Shown piece after piece: positions 1-6,129 of a DNA stretch of 6,129 bases (position 1 is the first letter of the stretch; the number at the start of each line of letters is the position of its first letter). The stretch spans positions 1 through 6,129 of the forward strand of contig JAUYES010000278.1 of the NCBI GenBank assembly GCA_030691225.1, read 5' to 3'. The position numbers and the translations under genes were made by a program. Under the pieces are notes generated by a model. It was not told the origin of the DNA. It ran no database searches and saw only the letters and a list, made by a program, of their open reading frames with translations. This DNA is from Holophaga sp. (lineage in GTDB: Bacteria; Acidobacteriota; Holophagae; Holophagales; Holophagaceae).

Positions 1-1
1 G

Positions 2-943
2 CTCAATCTCCGAGGTCTGGATCTGGATCTGGTCGGAGCCGGAATTTATCCCTTCGTGCTGGTGGGGCAGAGCATCGATCGCGCCTTCTACGACGCTTTG
101 AACAGCTATACCGGCGAGCCCGGCTCCGATGGCGTGGTACGGGTGGCGAGCGCCAACCTCAATTACGGCTACCTGCGCCTGCGCCAGGAGGGCAGCTCCC
201 TGAAAGAACCGGTGCTGATTCGTTCCAAACCCACCGCCATCGGTGTGCTGCCGGGGCGTTCCCATTCGGGCGAGGAGATGGGCATCCTCCGCAGTATCAC
301 CCTGGCCAATGCGGCCGACCATCCCACGGTGCAGTGGCTCACCAAATGTCTGGCGGTGAAGAGTTCGCAGGATTATGCCGGGCTCAGCCAAGAGCTGGAA
401 GCGTTGACCGCCCAGACCCAGGCGGATGAACGCGAAGTGAAGGTGATGCGGTTTCCCTTTCCTCGCACCTTTTACACGCCGCGCTTCAACATGTTGGTCT
501 TTCACATCATGGATGACCGAGGGCAGACCCTGACGGATTACGATCTCCTGATTACCGCGGGGCCCGACTATGACGAGCAGCACCTGCCAAGCGGATTCTT
601 TCAGGATCGGCAGCGTAATCAGCGGGATCCAGGGATGCTCACCTATTACCTCAACTACGATGTGTTGGATAACGCCCTCAAGAACAGCGGGCTGGAAGGA
701 CGGCTCGGTTTCCGCTTGGTGGCACGGCCAGCCGAGGAACCCGGCAAGCCCAAACTCGTGTTCTACAAATCACTGGATTACTGTGGCCAAGCCACCGAGG
801 TGGAAGCCTTTTTGCGGCCCAACGAAACCCTGATGGTGGAGATTGAAGTTCAGCGCAAGGTCGATGCGGCGGTTTGCCAGCTACCGCGCACTATTCAGCC
901 GAGTGCCATTTCACCCAAGCCCACGAAGAAGCTGGTGCCATAG
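2..943 (+). CDS. Lipase-like alpha/beta hydrolase, C-terminal part (5' end outside window)
   Basis: The frame is open from the left edge to a TAG at 941-943, giving 313 visible residues. A GTG at 56 could serve as a start but has no ribosome binding site, and coding sense continues upstream of it, so I read this as a truncated view of a longer gene. The segment GSDGVVRVASANLNY (Asp codon at 128-130) looks like the loop of lipase-type alpha/beta hydrolases that carries the catalytic acid, and SHSGEEMGI (His codon at 263-265) is a good candidate for the catalytic His loop. The nucleophile Ser would lie outside the window. The remaining ~200 residues look like a mixed beta C-terminal extension, with a stretch ITAGPDYDEQHLPSGFF and a strand-like end (TLMVEIEVQRK). 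The family assignment is inferred from these loops only; substrate and cell location cannot be told. The gene converges on the barrel gene with 13 bp between stops and no visible terminator hairpin. Confidence 0.6.
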   Translation, partial: LNLRGLDLDLVGAGIYPFVLVGQSIDRAFYDALNSYTGEPGSDGVVRVASANLNYGYLRLRQEGSSLKEPVLIRSKPTAIGVLPGRSHSGEEMGILRSITLANAADHPTVQWLTKCLAVKSSQDYAGLSQELEALTAQTQADEREVKVMRFPFPRTFYTPRFNMLVFHIMDDRGQTLTDYDLLITAGPDYDEQHLPSGFFQDRQRNQRDPGMLTYYLNYDVLDNALKNSGLEGRLGFRLVARPAEEPGKPKLVFYKSLDYCGQATEVEAFLRPNETLMVEIEVQRKVDAAVCQLPRTIQPSAISPKPTKKLVP

Positions 944-956
944 GTGTGCGAAACGA

Positions 957-2315
957 TTAGAAGCGAGTCTTAAACAGGTAAGAAAGTTCTACCCGCAGGA
1001 AGTGTCCTCCATCCTTGCCGACATAGAAATCGCCAGGGGTGAGGTGCTCGTAAAGAATGTATCCCTTGAACTCGGGGCTGAATTTGTAATCGGCCCGGAA
1101 CTGCAAAATATCACCGCGAGTCTTGCCGGTTCCAAAGGTGGTTCCAGGAAGGATGCTGGGGGCCTGCAGGGCGGCCATTTTGTAATAGGTGGCGCGCAAA
1201 TCCAGGGAAGCCAAGGGCGAGAGACGCACTTCCTCTTCCCACATGACAGTGTTGGTGGAATAGGCCACACCCTTTTCGGGCACCTGGGAATAGATGTAGA
1301 GCTCGCTCCAGCGGGGCCAGCGGCTGAAGATCGGGTCCCAGGCGGTGATCTTGGAGGAGGCCGTGGAATTGGGATCCTGCCCCGACATCGCAATGTAGGC
1401 CGCGGAGAAGGTGGGCTTCCAAGGTGCTGCGACGACTTTTTTTACCCGACCATAGCCGCCCCAGGAACCGATGTCTCGGTGCGTTTCTGCGGTGCCGGGG
1501 CGCCCGTCCTGAGTGCCCCACTGGTACGCGAATTCACCATTCACGCTCCAGCCATCCTGGAATTCCCGCACGGCGCGACTGCCGAGGGTGCTGATGCGAC
1601 GATCGGCCTGGAACTGAGCATTGGCGATGGGTCGATAATCGTTTTTCTCGGTTTTCAGAAAATAGTAGGCCTCCAAGGTGGTGCCGGTCCATTCCTTGGC
1701 GGTGTAATACAGGCCCAGGGCCTGTTCGTCGCGTTCATTCAGGCGCTGAGGTGTTTCCCCTGGGCCATTGGCCTCGTTGAGTCTTGGGAGGTATTGGTCC
1801 TTGAGGGGATTCGAAATGGCAAGAAATTCGAGCTTGGAACGGCTCCAGGAATACGTGAGATCCAGGGCATTAAAATAGGCCGCCCGGGAGCCATCGAGGG
1901 CGCCGCCATCGAAGAGGACAAAGCCTTCGCCGCGCATGAGGTTCTGGCGACCCACCCGCACCGACCAGGCCTTGGAAAATTTGTAGTCGACATAAAAGGT
2001 ATCGAAGAACACTTCGCGTCCGTTGTAAGCCTTGTCGGGGCGCGTGATCTTTCGATTCTCATTACAAATCCCGACCGAGAATTCCAGATCCGAAGTGGGA
2101 TTGGCGGTGAGCCAGGCGCGGCTGCGGAAGCGGTAGTACGTGCTGAAATCCACCTTGGCGTCGTTGTGATCGATGATGTTGTCGTGGTCTTCGAGGCGCA
2201 CCCTCTCTTCAAAGCCCACTTCAAAAATGCCCCTAGGTGCAGGTGCCTGGGCCATGAGTGACGATGAAACCGCAAGGGCCATCGCCAAGCGCGACGGAGT
2301 GAAATAGGTCTTCAC
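957..2315 (-). CDS. AlgE-like 'alginate export' family outer-membrane beta-barrel
   Basis: A predicted outer-membrane channel of 452 aa, in the size range of AlgE (about 490 aa). The frame is open to a GTG at 2372, but I prefer the GTG at 2315: it is preceded by GGAGG (2324-2320) 4 nt away, and starting there puts a clean signal peptide (MKTYFTPSR, then a hydrophobic LAMALAVSSSLMA, cleavage near residues 22-26) at the N-terminus. The mature protein alternates polar and hydrophobic residues in strand-sized blocks. It has an alginate_exp-like core: YYRFRSRAWL, FFDTFYVDYKF, then RVGRQNLMRGEG and DGGALDGSRAAY, and ends in YLFKTRF with the terminal Phe used by the BAM machinery. Arg/Lys-rich strands fit an anion-selective lumen as known for AlgE. 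No alginate genes are in view, so alginate itself is unsupported; a porin for another anionic solute is equally likely. It lies 43 nt after bioB on the same strand, so co-transcription is possible. Confidence 0.8.
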   Translation of the reverse strand: MKTYFTPSRLAMALAVSSSLMAQAPAPRGIFEVGFEERVRLEDHDNIIDHNDAKVDFSTYYRFRSRAWLTANPTSDLEFSVGICNENRKITRPDKAYNGREVFFDTFYVDYKFSKAWSVRVGRQNLMRGEGFVLFDGGALDGSRAAYFNALDLTYSWSRSKLEFLAISNPLKDQYLPRLNEANGPGETPQRLNERDEQALGLYYTAKEWTGTTLEAYYFLKTEKNDYRPIANAQFQADRRISTLGSRAVREFQDGWSVNGEFAYQWGTQDGRPGTAETHRDIGSWGGYGRVKKVVAAPWKPTFSAAYIAMSGQDPNSTASSKITAWDPIFSRWPRWSELYIYSQVPEKGVAYSTNTVMWEEEVRLSPLASLDLRATYYKMAALQAPSILPGTTFGTGKTRGDILQFRADYKFSPEFKGYILYEHLTPGDFYVGKDGGHFLRVELSYLFKTRF

Positions 2316-2319
2316 GAGG

Positions 2320-2324
2320 CCTCC
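2320..2324 (-). promoter_or_regulatory. Shine-Dalgarno GGAGG deciding the barrel gene start
   Basis: On the minus strand this reads GGAGG, 4 nt before the GTG at 2315. Neither alternative start (ATG at 2333, GTG at 2372) has a comparable purine box, and the GTG at 2372 would lie inside the end of bioB. The site therefore supports the shorter protein with the signal peptide at its very N-terminus. Confidence 0.65.
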
Positions 2325-2358
2325 AAGGGGCATTTGGAAATCGAGTTTGGAAGAATGC

Positions 2359-3297
2359 TTAGGCGAGGGCACCCTCGACTCGCATGCCCAGTGCGGTCAT
2401 CAAGCGGTGGTCGTGGGATTCTCCGGGGTTAGGGGTGGTGAGCAGCTTCTCGCCGGTGAAAAGCGAATTGGCACCTGCGAAAAACGCCAGGGCCTGCATC
2501 TCGTCGGACATGGCCGTGCGACCGGCGCTAAGCCTGATCCGGCTTTTGGGGAACAGGATGCGCGCTGTGGCGATCATGCGGATGAATTCCAGGGGCGGCA
2601 CCGGTGGCAGATCGGCCAGGGGTGTGCCTTCCACGGGTACCAGATGATTAATGGGGATGCTTTCGGGAACCGGATCCATTTCGGTCAATTCCTGCAGAAA
2701 ATGAATGCGGTGATCGATGGTTTCGCCCATGCCCACGATGCCGCCGCAGCAGACTTCCAGGCCCGCCTGGCGCACCGCATCGATGGTTTCCAAACGTTCG
2801 TCGAACTTGCGGGTGGAGATGATGGTCTCGTAGAAATCCTTGCTGCTATCGATGTTGTGGTTGTAGACCTTGCAACCCGCACTTTTCAGCTTCTTGGCCT
2901 GATCGACATTGAGCATGCCCAGGGTCACGCAGACTTCCATGCCCATGCCTGCCACACCGTGCACCATTTCGAGCACGGCATCGAAGTTCTTGTCATCGCG
3001 CACTTCGCGCCAAGCCGCGCCCATGCAGTAGCGAGTGGAACCGTTGGCCTTGGCTTCGGCGGCACCGCGCAACACGGCCTGGACATCCTTCAGGGGCTCG
3101 ATCTTGAGGCCCGTGTCATAGCGCGCACTCTGGGGGCAATAGGCGCAGTCTTCCGGGCAGGCGCCGGTCTTGATGGAATCCAGGGTGCAAAATTGGATCT
3201 CTTCGGGGTTCCAATGCGTTCGGTGAATGCCCTGAGCCCGGAAGAGGAGTTCCGGAAAGGGCAAATCATGGATGGCGCGGATTTCGTTGGGAGTCAT
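2359..3297 (-). CDS. bioB: Biotin synthase BioB (radical SAM)
   Basis: Inserts sulfur into dethiobiotin to give biotin, the last step of the pathway, in the cytoplasm. With the preferred ATG at 3297 it is 312 aa, slightly shorter than the E. coli enzyme. The radical-SAM motif CPEDCAYC places the [4Fe-4S] cysteines at 47, 51 and 54. The [2Fe-2S] ligands match E. coli C97, C128, C188 and R260 with a constant offset of 5-6 residues: C91 (YCMG), C123 (EVCVTLG), C183 (EVCCGG) and R255 (RLSAGR). NHNIDSS, GGIVGMGET and LLTTPNPGE are further family signatures, so the enzyme should be active. The frame is open to a GTG at 3366, but that start has no ribosome site and would add 23 residues unlike the family; the ATG has AAAGG 4 nt upstream and begins MTPNEIRAIHDLP, as many BioB proteins do. 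No other bio genes are in view. No clear BirA-, BioR- or BioQ-type operator is seen upstream. Confidence 0.96.
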   Translation of the reverse strand: MTPNEIRAIHDLPFPELLFRAQGIHRTHWNPEEIQFCTLDSIKTGACPEDCAYCPQSARYDTGLKIEPLKDVQAVLRGAAEAKANGSTRYCMGAAWREVRDDKNFDAVLEMVHGVAGMGMEVCVTLGMLNVDQAKKLKSAGCKVYNHNIDSSKDFYETIISTRKFDERLETIDAVRQAGLEVCCGGIVGMGETIDHRIHFLQELTEMDPVPESIPINHLVPVEGTPLADLPPVPPLEFIRMIATARILFPKSRIRLSAGRTAMSDEMQALAFFAGANSLFTGEKLLTTPNPGESHDHRLMTALGMRVEGALA

Positions 3298-3301
3298 GAC
3301 A

Positions 3302-3306
3302 CCTTT
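3302..3306 (-). promoter_or_regulatory. Probable ribosome binding site of bioB
   Basis: The minus strand reads AAAGG (continuing TG), 4 nt before the ATG at 3297. It is a modest Shine-Dalgarno match but better than anything before the GTG at 3366, where the upstream bases (CCTTGGCAAT) have none. It supports the shorter BioB. Confidence 0.45.
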
Positions 3307-3384
3307 CGAGCAGCAAAACTCAAGGGTACCACGGGCCTGATTGGCATCCGGAAGGACAGGGATCACATTGCCAAGGGCTAACGG

Positions 3385-4071
3385 TTATTCGCTATTGAGT
3401 CGGTAGCCGACGCCCGGCTCCGTAAGGAAAAAGATTGGTCGATTCGGATCGGCTTCGAGCTTCTTGCGCAGCTGGGCCATGTAGATGCGCAGGTAGTGAT
3501 TCTGGCCCTCGGCACCGGGGCCCCAGACTTCGGTTAGGAGTTGGTGCTGCGTGGCCACTTTCCCGGCACGACGCACCAGGGCTTCTAGCAATCGATATTC
3601 GATGGGTGTGAGCCGCACGGTTTCCCCTCGTGCCTGGACTTCCCTTCGCTCTAAATCAACCCGCAGGCCTTGGCAGTCGAACACGGCGTGCTGGGCGGTG
3701 TTCTGAGCCGTATGGCGAAGTGCGACGCGGATTCTTGCGAAGAGTTCCGCAGCTCCGAAGGGTTTGGTCAGGTAGTCGTCGGCGCCTAGATCAAGGGCGC
3801 GCACCTTGTCGCGCTCCTGGTGGCGGGCGCTGATGATGATTACGGGACGATGGCTCCAGGTGCGAAGCTCCCGCAATACCGTTAGGCCATCCGCATCGGG
3901 CAGTCCGAGATCCAGCAGCACAAGGTCGGGGTTATGCGTTCTCGCCATGGAAATGCCCTGAGCGGCGGTGGTGGCCGTGAGCACTTGGTAGCCCTGGGTT
4001 CCAAGGGTCGGCACCAGGAACCGACGCAGAGGCGCTTCGTCTTCGACGATAAGGATCGAGGGTAGGCTCAC
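3385..4071 (-). CDS. kdpE: KdpE response regulator (OmpR/PhoB family)
   Basis: A 228-aa DNA-binding response regulator, partner of the kinase encoded just upstream; in other bacteria KdpE activates the KdpFABC K+ pump operon. The receiver domain (about 4-118) has the acidic pair E10/D11, the phosphorylated Asp D54 in LLDLGLPDADG, the switch Ser S81 and the conserved K103 in TKPF. The winged-helix domain (about 130-226) has LTPIEYRLLEAL, the KdpE-typical VWGP (182-185) and a recognition helix in HYLRIYMAQLRKKLE (192-206), all close to E. coli KdpE as I know it. It starts at a GTG that overlaps the kdpD stop as GTGA, with GGAGG (4086-4082) 10 nt upstream inside the kinase gene, so translation is probably coupled. 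About 87 nt separate it from bioB, with no terminator hairpin visible. Confidence 0.95.
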   Translation of the reverse strand: MSLPSILIVEDEAPLRRFLVPTLGTQGYQVLTATTAAQGISMARTHNPDLVLLDLGLPDADGLTVLRELRTWSHRPVIIISARHQERDKVRALDLGADDYLTKPFGAAELFARIRVALRHTAQNTAQHAVFDCQGLRVDLERREVQARGETVRLTPIEYRLLEALVRRAGKVATQHQLLTEVWGPGAEGQNHYLRIYMAQLRKKLEADPNRPIFFLTEPGVGYRLNSE

Positions 4072-6026
4072 GGTTTGGTGTCCTCCGGCTCGGGGGGAAT
4101 GGAGGGCGCTTCCTCCATGGGCAGTATGACCCGAAAACAGGCACCGCCTTCGCTGGGCGAGTGGGCCTGGATGCTGCCGCCGTGGGCCTTTGCAATGGCA
4201 TCGCAGATGGCCAATCCAAGGCCCACGCCGCCATCCGTAGTTCGCCCTGGAAGCCTGAAAAACTTGTCAAACACGCGTTCTCGGAAGTCTTCGGGGATGC
4301 CTGGACCGCGGTCGCTGACGCGGATTTCCAGGGAAACGTTTTCAATCCTCGCTGCCAGGGTGACGGGGCTTTCGGGGGCGTGGCGGCGGGCATTCTCCAG
4401 CAAGTTGATGAGAAGTTGCTCCATGAGCGCTGCGTCCATCGGCACCAGGGGCAGGTCGTTTGGAAGATCCACACGAACCTGTGCGGGTCCCGTTTCCGTG
4501 CGGCGCAGCGCCGACCCCACCACTTCCTCAAGGGAATGCCATTCCTTTTGCACGCGAATGGCGCCACTTTCGAGGCGGGTCAGATCCAGCAGGTTGGTGA
4601 TGAGCAGCGTTAATCGCTGACTTTCGCCGTGGATCATTCCTAAAAGATCACGGCGGGTGGCTTCGGGAATGGCATCGGAATCCAGCAGCAACGCGCTGGC
4701 GGCCCCCTGGATTCCCGCCAGGGGTGTTCTTAGATCATGCGAAATCGCGCCCAGTAGGGAGCTGCGCATTCGTTCGGATTCATTTTCCAACCGAACTTGC
4801 TGGGCAGTTTCCAGCCAGCGCACCCGTTCCAGGGCCAAGGCTACCTGCACGGCGAAGCCCCGCAGCAGTTCAAGGGTTTCAGAGTCTAGTTCGTTGCGAT
4901 CGCTGGCCGGGAGACACAGGACGCTTTCCAAAGCGCTGCCATGGCCGAGTGGCAGGTAGGCATGGTGGCCATCCAGCTTTGGCTCGAGGGATTCTTGTTG
5001 GGAACCTGGTCCAAAACTAGGCACGGCGAGTGGTTCCTGCGCTTGCTCAGGCAGCGTTTTCCACGAGTCATCGGCTTGGCGCACGAGGAGGTAGATGGGG
5101 CGGTGAATCAGCCGTTCGCTCAGGTGGCTAAGGGCAGTGGCGATCTCCAAGGGGGAAGTGCATTTGGCGAAGTTGCGCCCTAACAGGAGCAAGGCCGCCT
5201 GGAGCGCCGCTCGGCGCCGAGAGGTCCGCGTTTGCTGATCCAGGCGTTCGGAAAGCGCCACGGCGAATTGTCCACCGCCCAGCACGACGATGAAGAGGGC
5301 CATCAGGGGCCAGTTGCCCACGCGAAGGCTGCCTTGGGCGCTATCGAAGACCAGATCGAAGATGATCGCGCTGGCGAGAACGGCGATGGCACCGGTTCCA
5401 AGCCCCCATTTTTGGGCGATGAGGGCCGTTGCCAGGAGAAAGAGCAGGAAAATTGCGGGTAAGGGCAATTCGGGCGGAAGGATGGCTCCCAGGCCCAAGC
5501 AGGCACCCAGAATCCCTAAGCTGCCAAACAGGGCGCCCAGGCGATCACCTAGAGGTGGCATAGCAGGGTGGCGTGGGATTTCGGGCGCAAGGGCCAATGA
5601 GGTGATTTGGATGCTGGGCTGGCGGCGGCGAAGTTCCTGCGCCGAGGAATGTCCCAGGCGGCCCCAGGGCCAACGATCCTGGCTGCGCCCCATCAAAATT
5701 TCCTCGGCACCCGTTTGCTTGAGCCCTTCCAGGATCCCCGTTACGCGTGTGCGAGCCTGGATCCAGAGGGTTGTTGCCCCGAGGCTCTGGGCTTCCTCCA
5801 ACCAGAGGCTAGCCTGGTCTTGCTCCTCGGGTTCTTCTTCGCCAATTACCTGAACATGCAGGGCGATCCAGGGGCGGCCACTTTCGCGTGCCGCCCAAAA
5901 GGCTGCGTGGATGAGCTTCAAGGCCTGGGCATCGCTGCCTAGGGACACGAGAAGCGGCTTTGAAGATTCAGGAACAGTTATTTCGGTCATCGCTGTCATC
6001 GCTGTCATCGCTGTCATTGCCGTCAT
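4068..6026 (-). CDS. kdpD: KdpD-like sensor histidine kinase lacking the N-terminal KdpD domain
   Basis: Membrane sensor kinase that should phosphorylate KdpE; 652 aa against about 890 for full-length KdpD. Domains in order: a repeated MTA leader (1-14); a USP-like domain (about 23-147, with GAEEILMGRS); a DUF4118 membrane block with four helices (about 163-183, 188-205, 209-227, 240-258); an Arg-rich stretch after helix 4 (R261, R267, R270-272) like the one tied to K+ sensing in E. coli; a GAF-like region (about 285-400); HisKA with H430 in ISHDLRTPL; and HATPase with the N box NLLENARRH (N545), G1 DRGPGIP (572-578), F box FDKFFR and G2 GGVGLGLAI (599-607). All catalytic motifs are intact. 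The N-terminal KdpD domain (about 210-230 aa with Walker A/B motifs) is absent, and an in-frame TGA at 6080-6078, with no start codon between it and 6026, rules out an in-frame extension. The c-di-AMP motif described for S. aureus KdpD (SxS...FTAxY) is not seen. The start is uncertain among five in-frame ATGs; 6026 has a weak AGGCGA site 5 nt upstream. Confidence 0.9.
   Translation of the reverse strand: MTAMTAMTAMTAMTEITVPESSKPLLVSLGSDAQALKLIHAAFWAARESGRPWIALHVQVIGEEEPEEQDQASLWLEEAQSLGATTLWIQARTRVTGILEGLKQTGAEEILMGRSQDRWPWGRLGHSSAQELRRRQPSIQITSLALAPEIPRHPAMPPLGDRLGALFGSLGILGACLGLGAILPPELPLPAIFLLFLLATALIAQKWGLGTGAIAVLASAIIFDLVFDSAQGSLRVGNWPLMALFIVVLGGGQFAVALSERLDQQTRTSRRRAALQAALLLLGRNFAKCTSPLEIATALSHLSERLIHRPIYLLVRQADDSWKTLPEQAQEPLAVPSFGPGSQQESLEPKLDGHHAYLPLGHGSALESVLCLPASDRNELDSETLELLRGFAVQVALALERVRWLETAQQVRLENESERMRSSLLGAISHDLRTPLAGIQGAASALLLDSDAIPEATRRDLLGMIHGESQRLTLLITNLLDLTRLESGAIRVQKEWHSLEEVVGSALRRTETGPAQVRVDLPNDLPLVPMDAALMEQLLINLLENARRHAPESPVTLAARIENVSLEIRVSDRGPGIPEDFRERVFDKFFRLPGRTTDGGVGLGLAICDAIAKAHGGSIQAHSPSEGGACFRVILPMEEAPSIPPEPEDTKP
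5991..6026 (-). repeat. 9-bp tandem repeat of in-frame start codons at the kdpD 5' end
   Basis: On the minus strand the gene begins ATGACGGCA, followed by three perfect copies of ATGACAGCG (6017-5991) and then a diverged ATGACCGAA (5990-5982). The protein therefore begins Met-Thr-Ala four times, then Met-Thr-Glu. Because the unit is a multiple of three, gain or loss of copies keeps the frame but changes the number of candidate initiation codons and the leader length. The repeat lies before the USP-like fold, so it probably has no structural role in the sensor. Confidence 0.85.
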
Positions 6027-6129
6027 GGAGGTCGCCTGGGACCCTTGATGGTACGCGATGTAAAAAGACCGTAAAAATCACCGAGCCAAGAGCTCAGGAA
6101 GGGAAGACCGCATCTAATCTGGCCCCTAA
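6027..6129. other. Upstream region of kdpD, probably non-coding
   Basis: Of the three minus-strand frames, two are stopped. The third is open from the edge to a TGA overlapping the kdpD ATG, but it uses rare Arg codons (AGG, AGA) and has little third-position GC, so I do not call it a gene. A possible minus-strand promoter is TTTACG (6075-6070), 16 bp, TACCAT (6053-6048), overlapping the KdpE-like box; this is weak. A 6-bp stem with a 5-nt loop (6081-6097, minus strand CTGAGC/GCTCGG with one G-T pair) followed 4 nt later by TTTTT could be a weak terminator for a gene further right. Nothing else is recognisable. Confidence 0.35.
6059..6079 (-). promoter_or_regulatory. Candidate KdpE operator (direct repeat TTTTTAC, 11-bp period)
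   Basis: The minus strand reads ATTTTTACGGTCTTTTTACA: two TTTTTAC half-sites whose starts are exactly 11 bp apart, about one helical turn, as expected for head-to-tail binding by an OmpR-family dimer. It resembles the T-rich KdpE site upstream of E. coli kdpFABC, which I recall as ATTTTTATACTTTTTTTACA (16 of 20 positions agree by my alignment; from memory, not looked up). The site lies 33-53 bp upstream of the kdpD start, beside the gene for its presumed binding protein. It could drive kdpDE itself or a divergent operon beyond the right edge. Confidence 0.5.

Noticed and set aside
944..956. Bidirectional terminator between the convergent lipase-like and barrel genes
   Set aside because: The 13-bp gap and its flanks contain no stem-loop or T run that I can see.
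843..2261. A 472-codon open frame on the + strand, antisense to the barrel gene
   Set aside because: It mirrors the barrel gene almost exactly, its translation is low in complexity (rich in Gly, Ala and Val) with no recognisable domain, and the minus-strand reading has a signal peptide, barrel pattern and ribosome site. It is a by-product of GC-rich codon use.
3341..3374. Inverted repeat TTGGCA-N22-TGCCAA upstream of bioB as a possible operator
   Set aside because: The arms are only 6 bp with no extended symmetry and do not resemble BirA, BioR or BioQ sites; chance is likely.
2347..3381. A 344-codon open frame on the + strand, antisense to bioB
   Set aside because: The minus strand clearly encodes BioB with all cluster ligands. 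The antisense translation is His/Ala/Gly-rich without family features.
3932..4567. A 211-codon minus-strand frame overlapping the kdpD/kdpE junction
   Set aside because: It is a frame-shifted reading of the kinase ATPase domain and the KdpE receiver, both intact in their own frames; the translation is Arg/Pro/Trp-rich as expected for a shadow.
6081..6097. Hairpin followed by TTTTT on the minus strand as a rho-independent terminator
   Set aside because: The stem is only 6 bp with a G-T pair, four bases separate it from the T run, and the T run is better explained as part of the KdpE-like repeat. It is mentioned only as a weak possibility.
6091..6113. Eleven-codon minus-strand frame beginning ATG CGG TCT upstream of kdpD as a leader peptide
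   Set aside because: No ribosome binding site, no regulatory codon run and no attenuator-like structure.

Overview
The window looks like ordinary chromosome of a Gram-negative bacterium. It encodes an outer-membrane beta-barrel with a signal peptide and a terminal Phe, base composition is fairly GC-rich by eye, and GTG starts are common. The mix of genes would suit an Acidobacteriota/Holophaga-Geothrix type or a proteobacterium, but this placement is an inference only. There is no sign of a mobile element, CRISPR array, tRNA or rRNA.

Layout: the left edge (2-943, + strand) holds the C-terminal part of a probable lipase-like alpha/beta hydrolase whose N-terminus lies outside the window. It converges, with only 13 bp between stop codons, on a same-strand run of four genes read on the minus strand. 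In transcription order from the right these are a short KdpD-like sensor kinase (6026-4068), the KdpE response regulator (4071-3385, overlapping kdpD by 4 nt as GTGA), biotin synthase BioB (3297-2359 with the preferred start) and an AlgE-like 'alginate export' outer-membrane barrel (2315-957 with the preferred start). The right edge (6027-6129) is a non-coding-looking regulatory segment.

How they work together: KdpD/KdpE form the two-component system that in other bacteria switches on the K+-importing KdpFABC ATPase; kdpABC is not in view and may lie beyond the right edge. BioB carries out the last step of biotin synthesis and stands here without other bio genes. The barrel probably passes an anionic or polymeric solute through the outer membrane, but nothing nearby ties it to alginate.

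Three linked oddities sit at the kdpD 5' end. (1) The kinase lacks the N-terminal ATP-binding KdpD domain, and an in-frame stop just upstream shows this is not merely a mis-called start. (2) Its first codons are a 9-bp tandem repeat in which every unit carries an in-frame ATG. (3) The upstream region has an 11-bp-period direct repeat of TTTTTAC that closely resembles the E. coli KdpE operator as I remember it, suggesting autoregulation or control of a divergent kdp operon. These are variations on a known system; I did not find a clearly new system.
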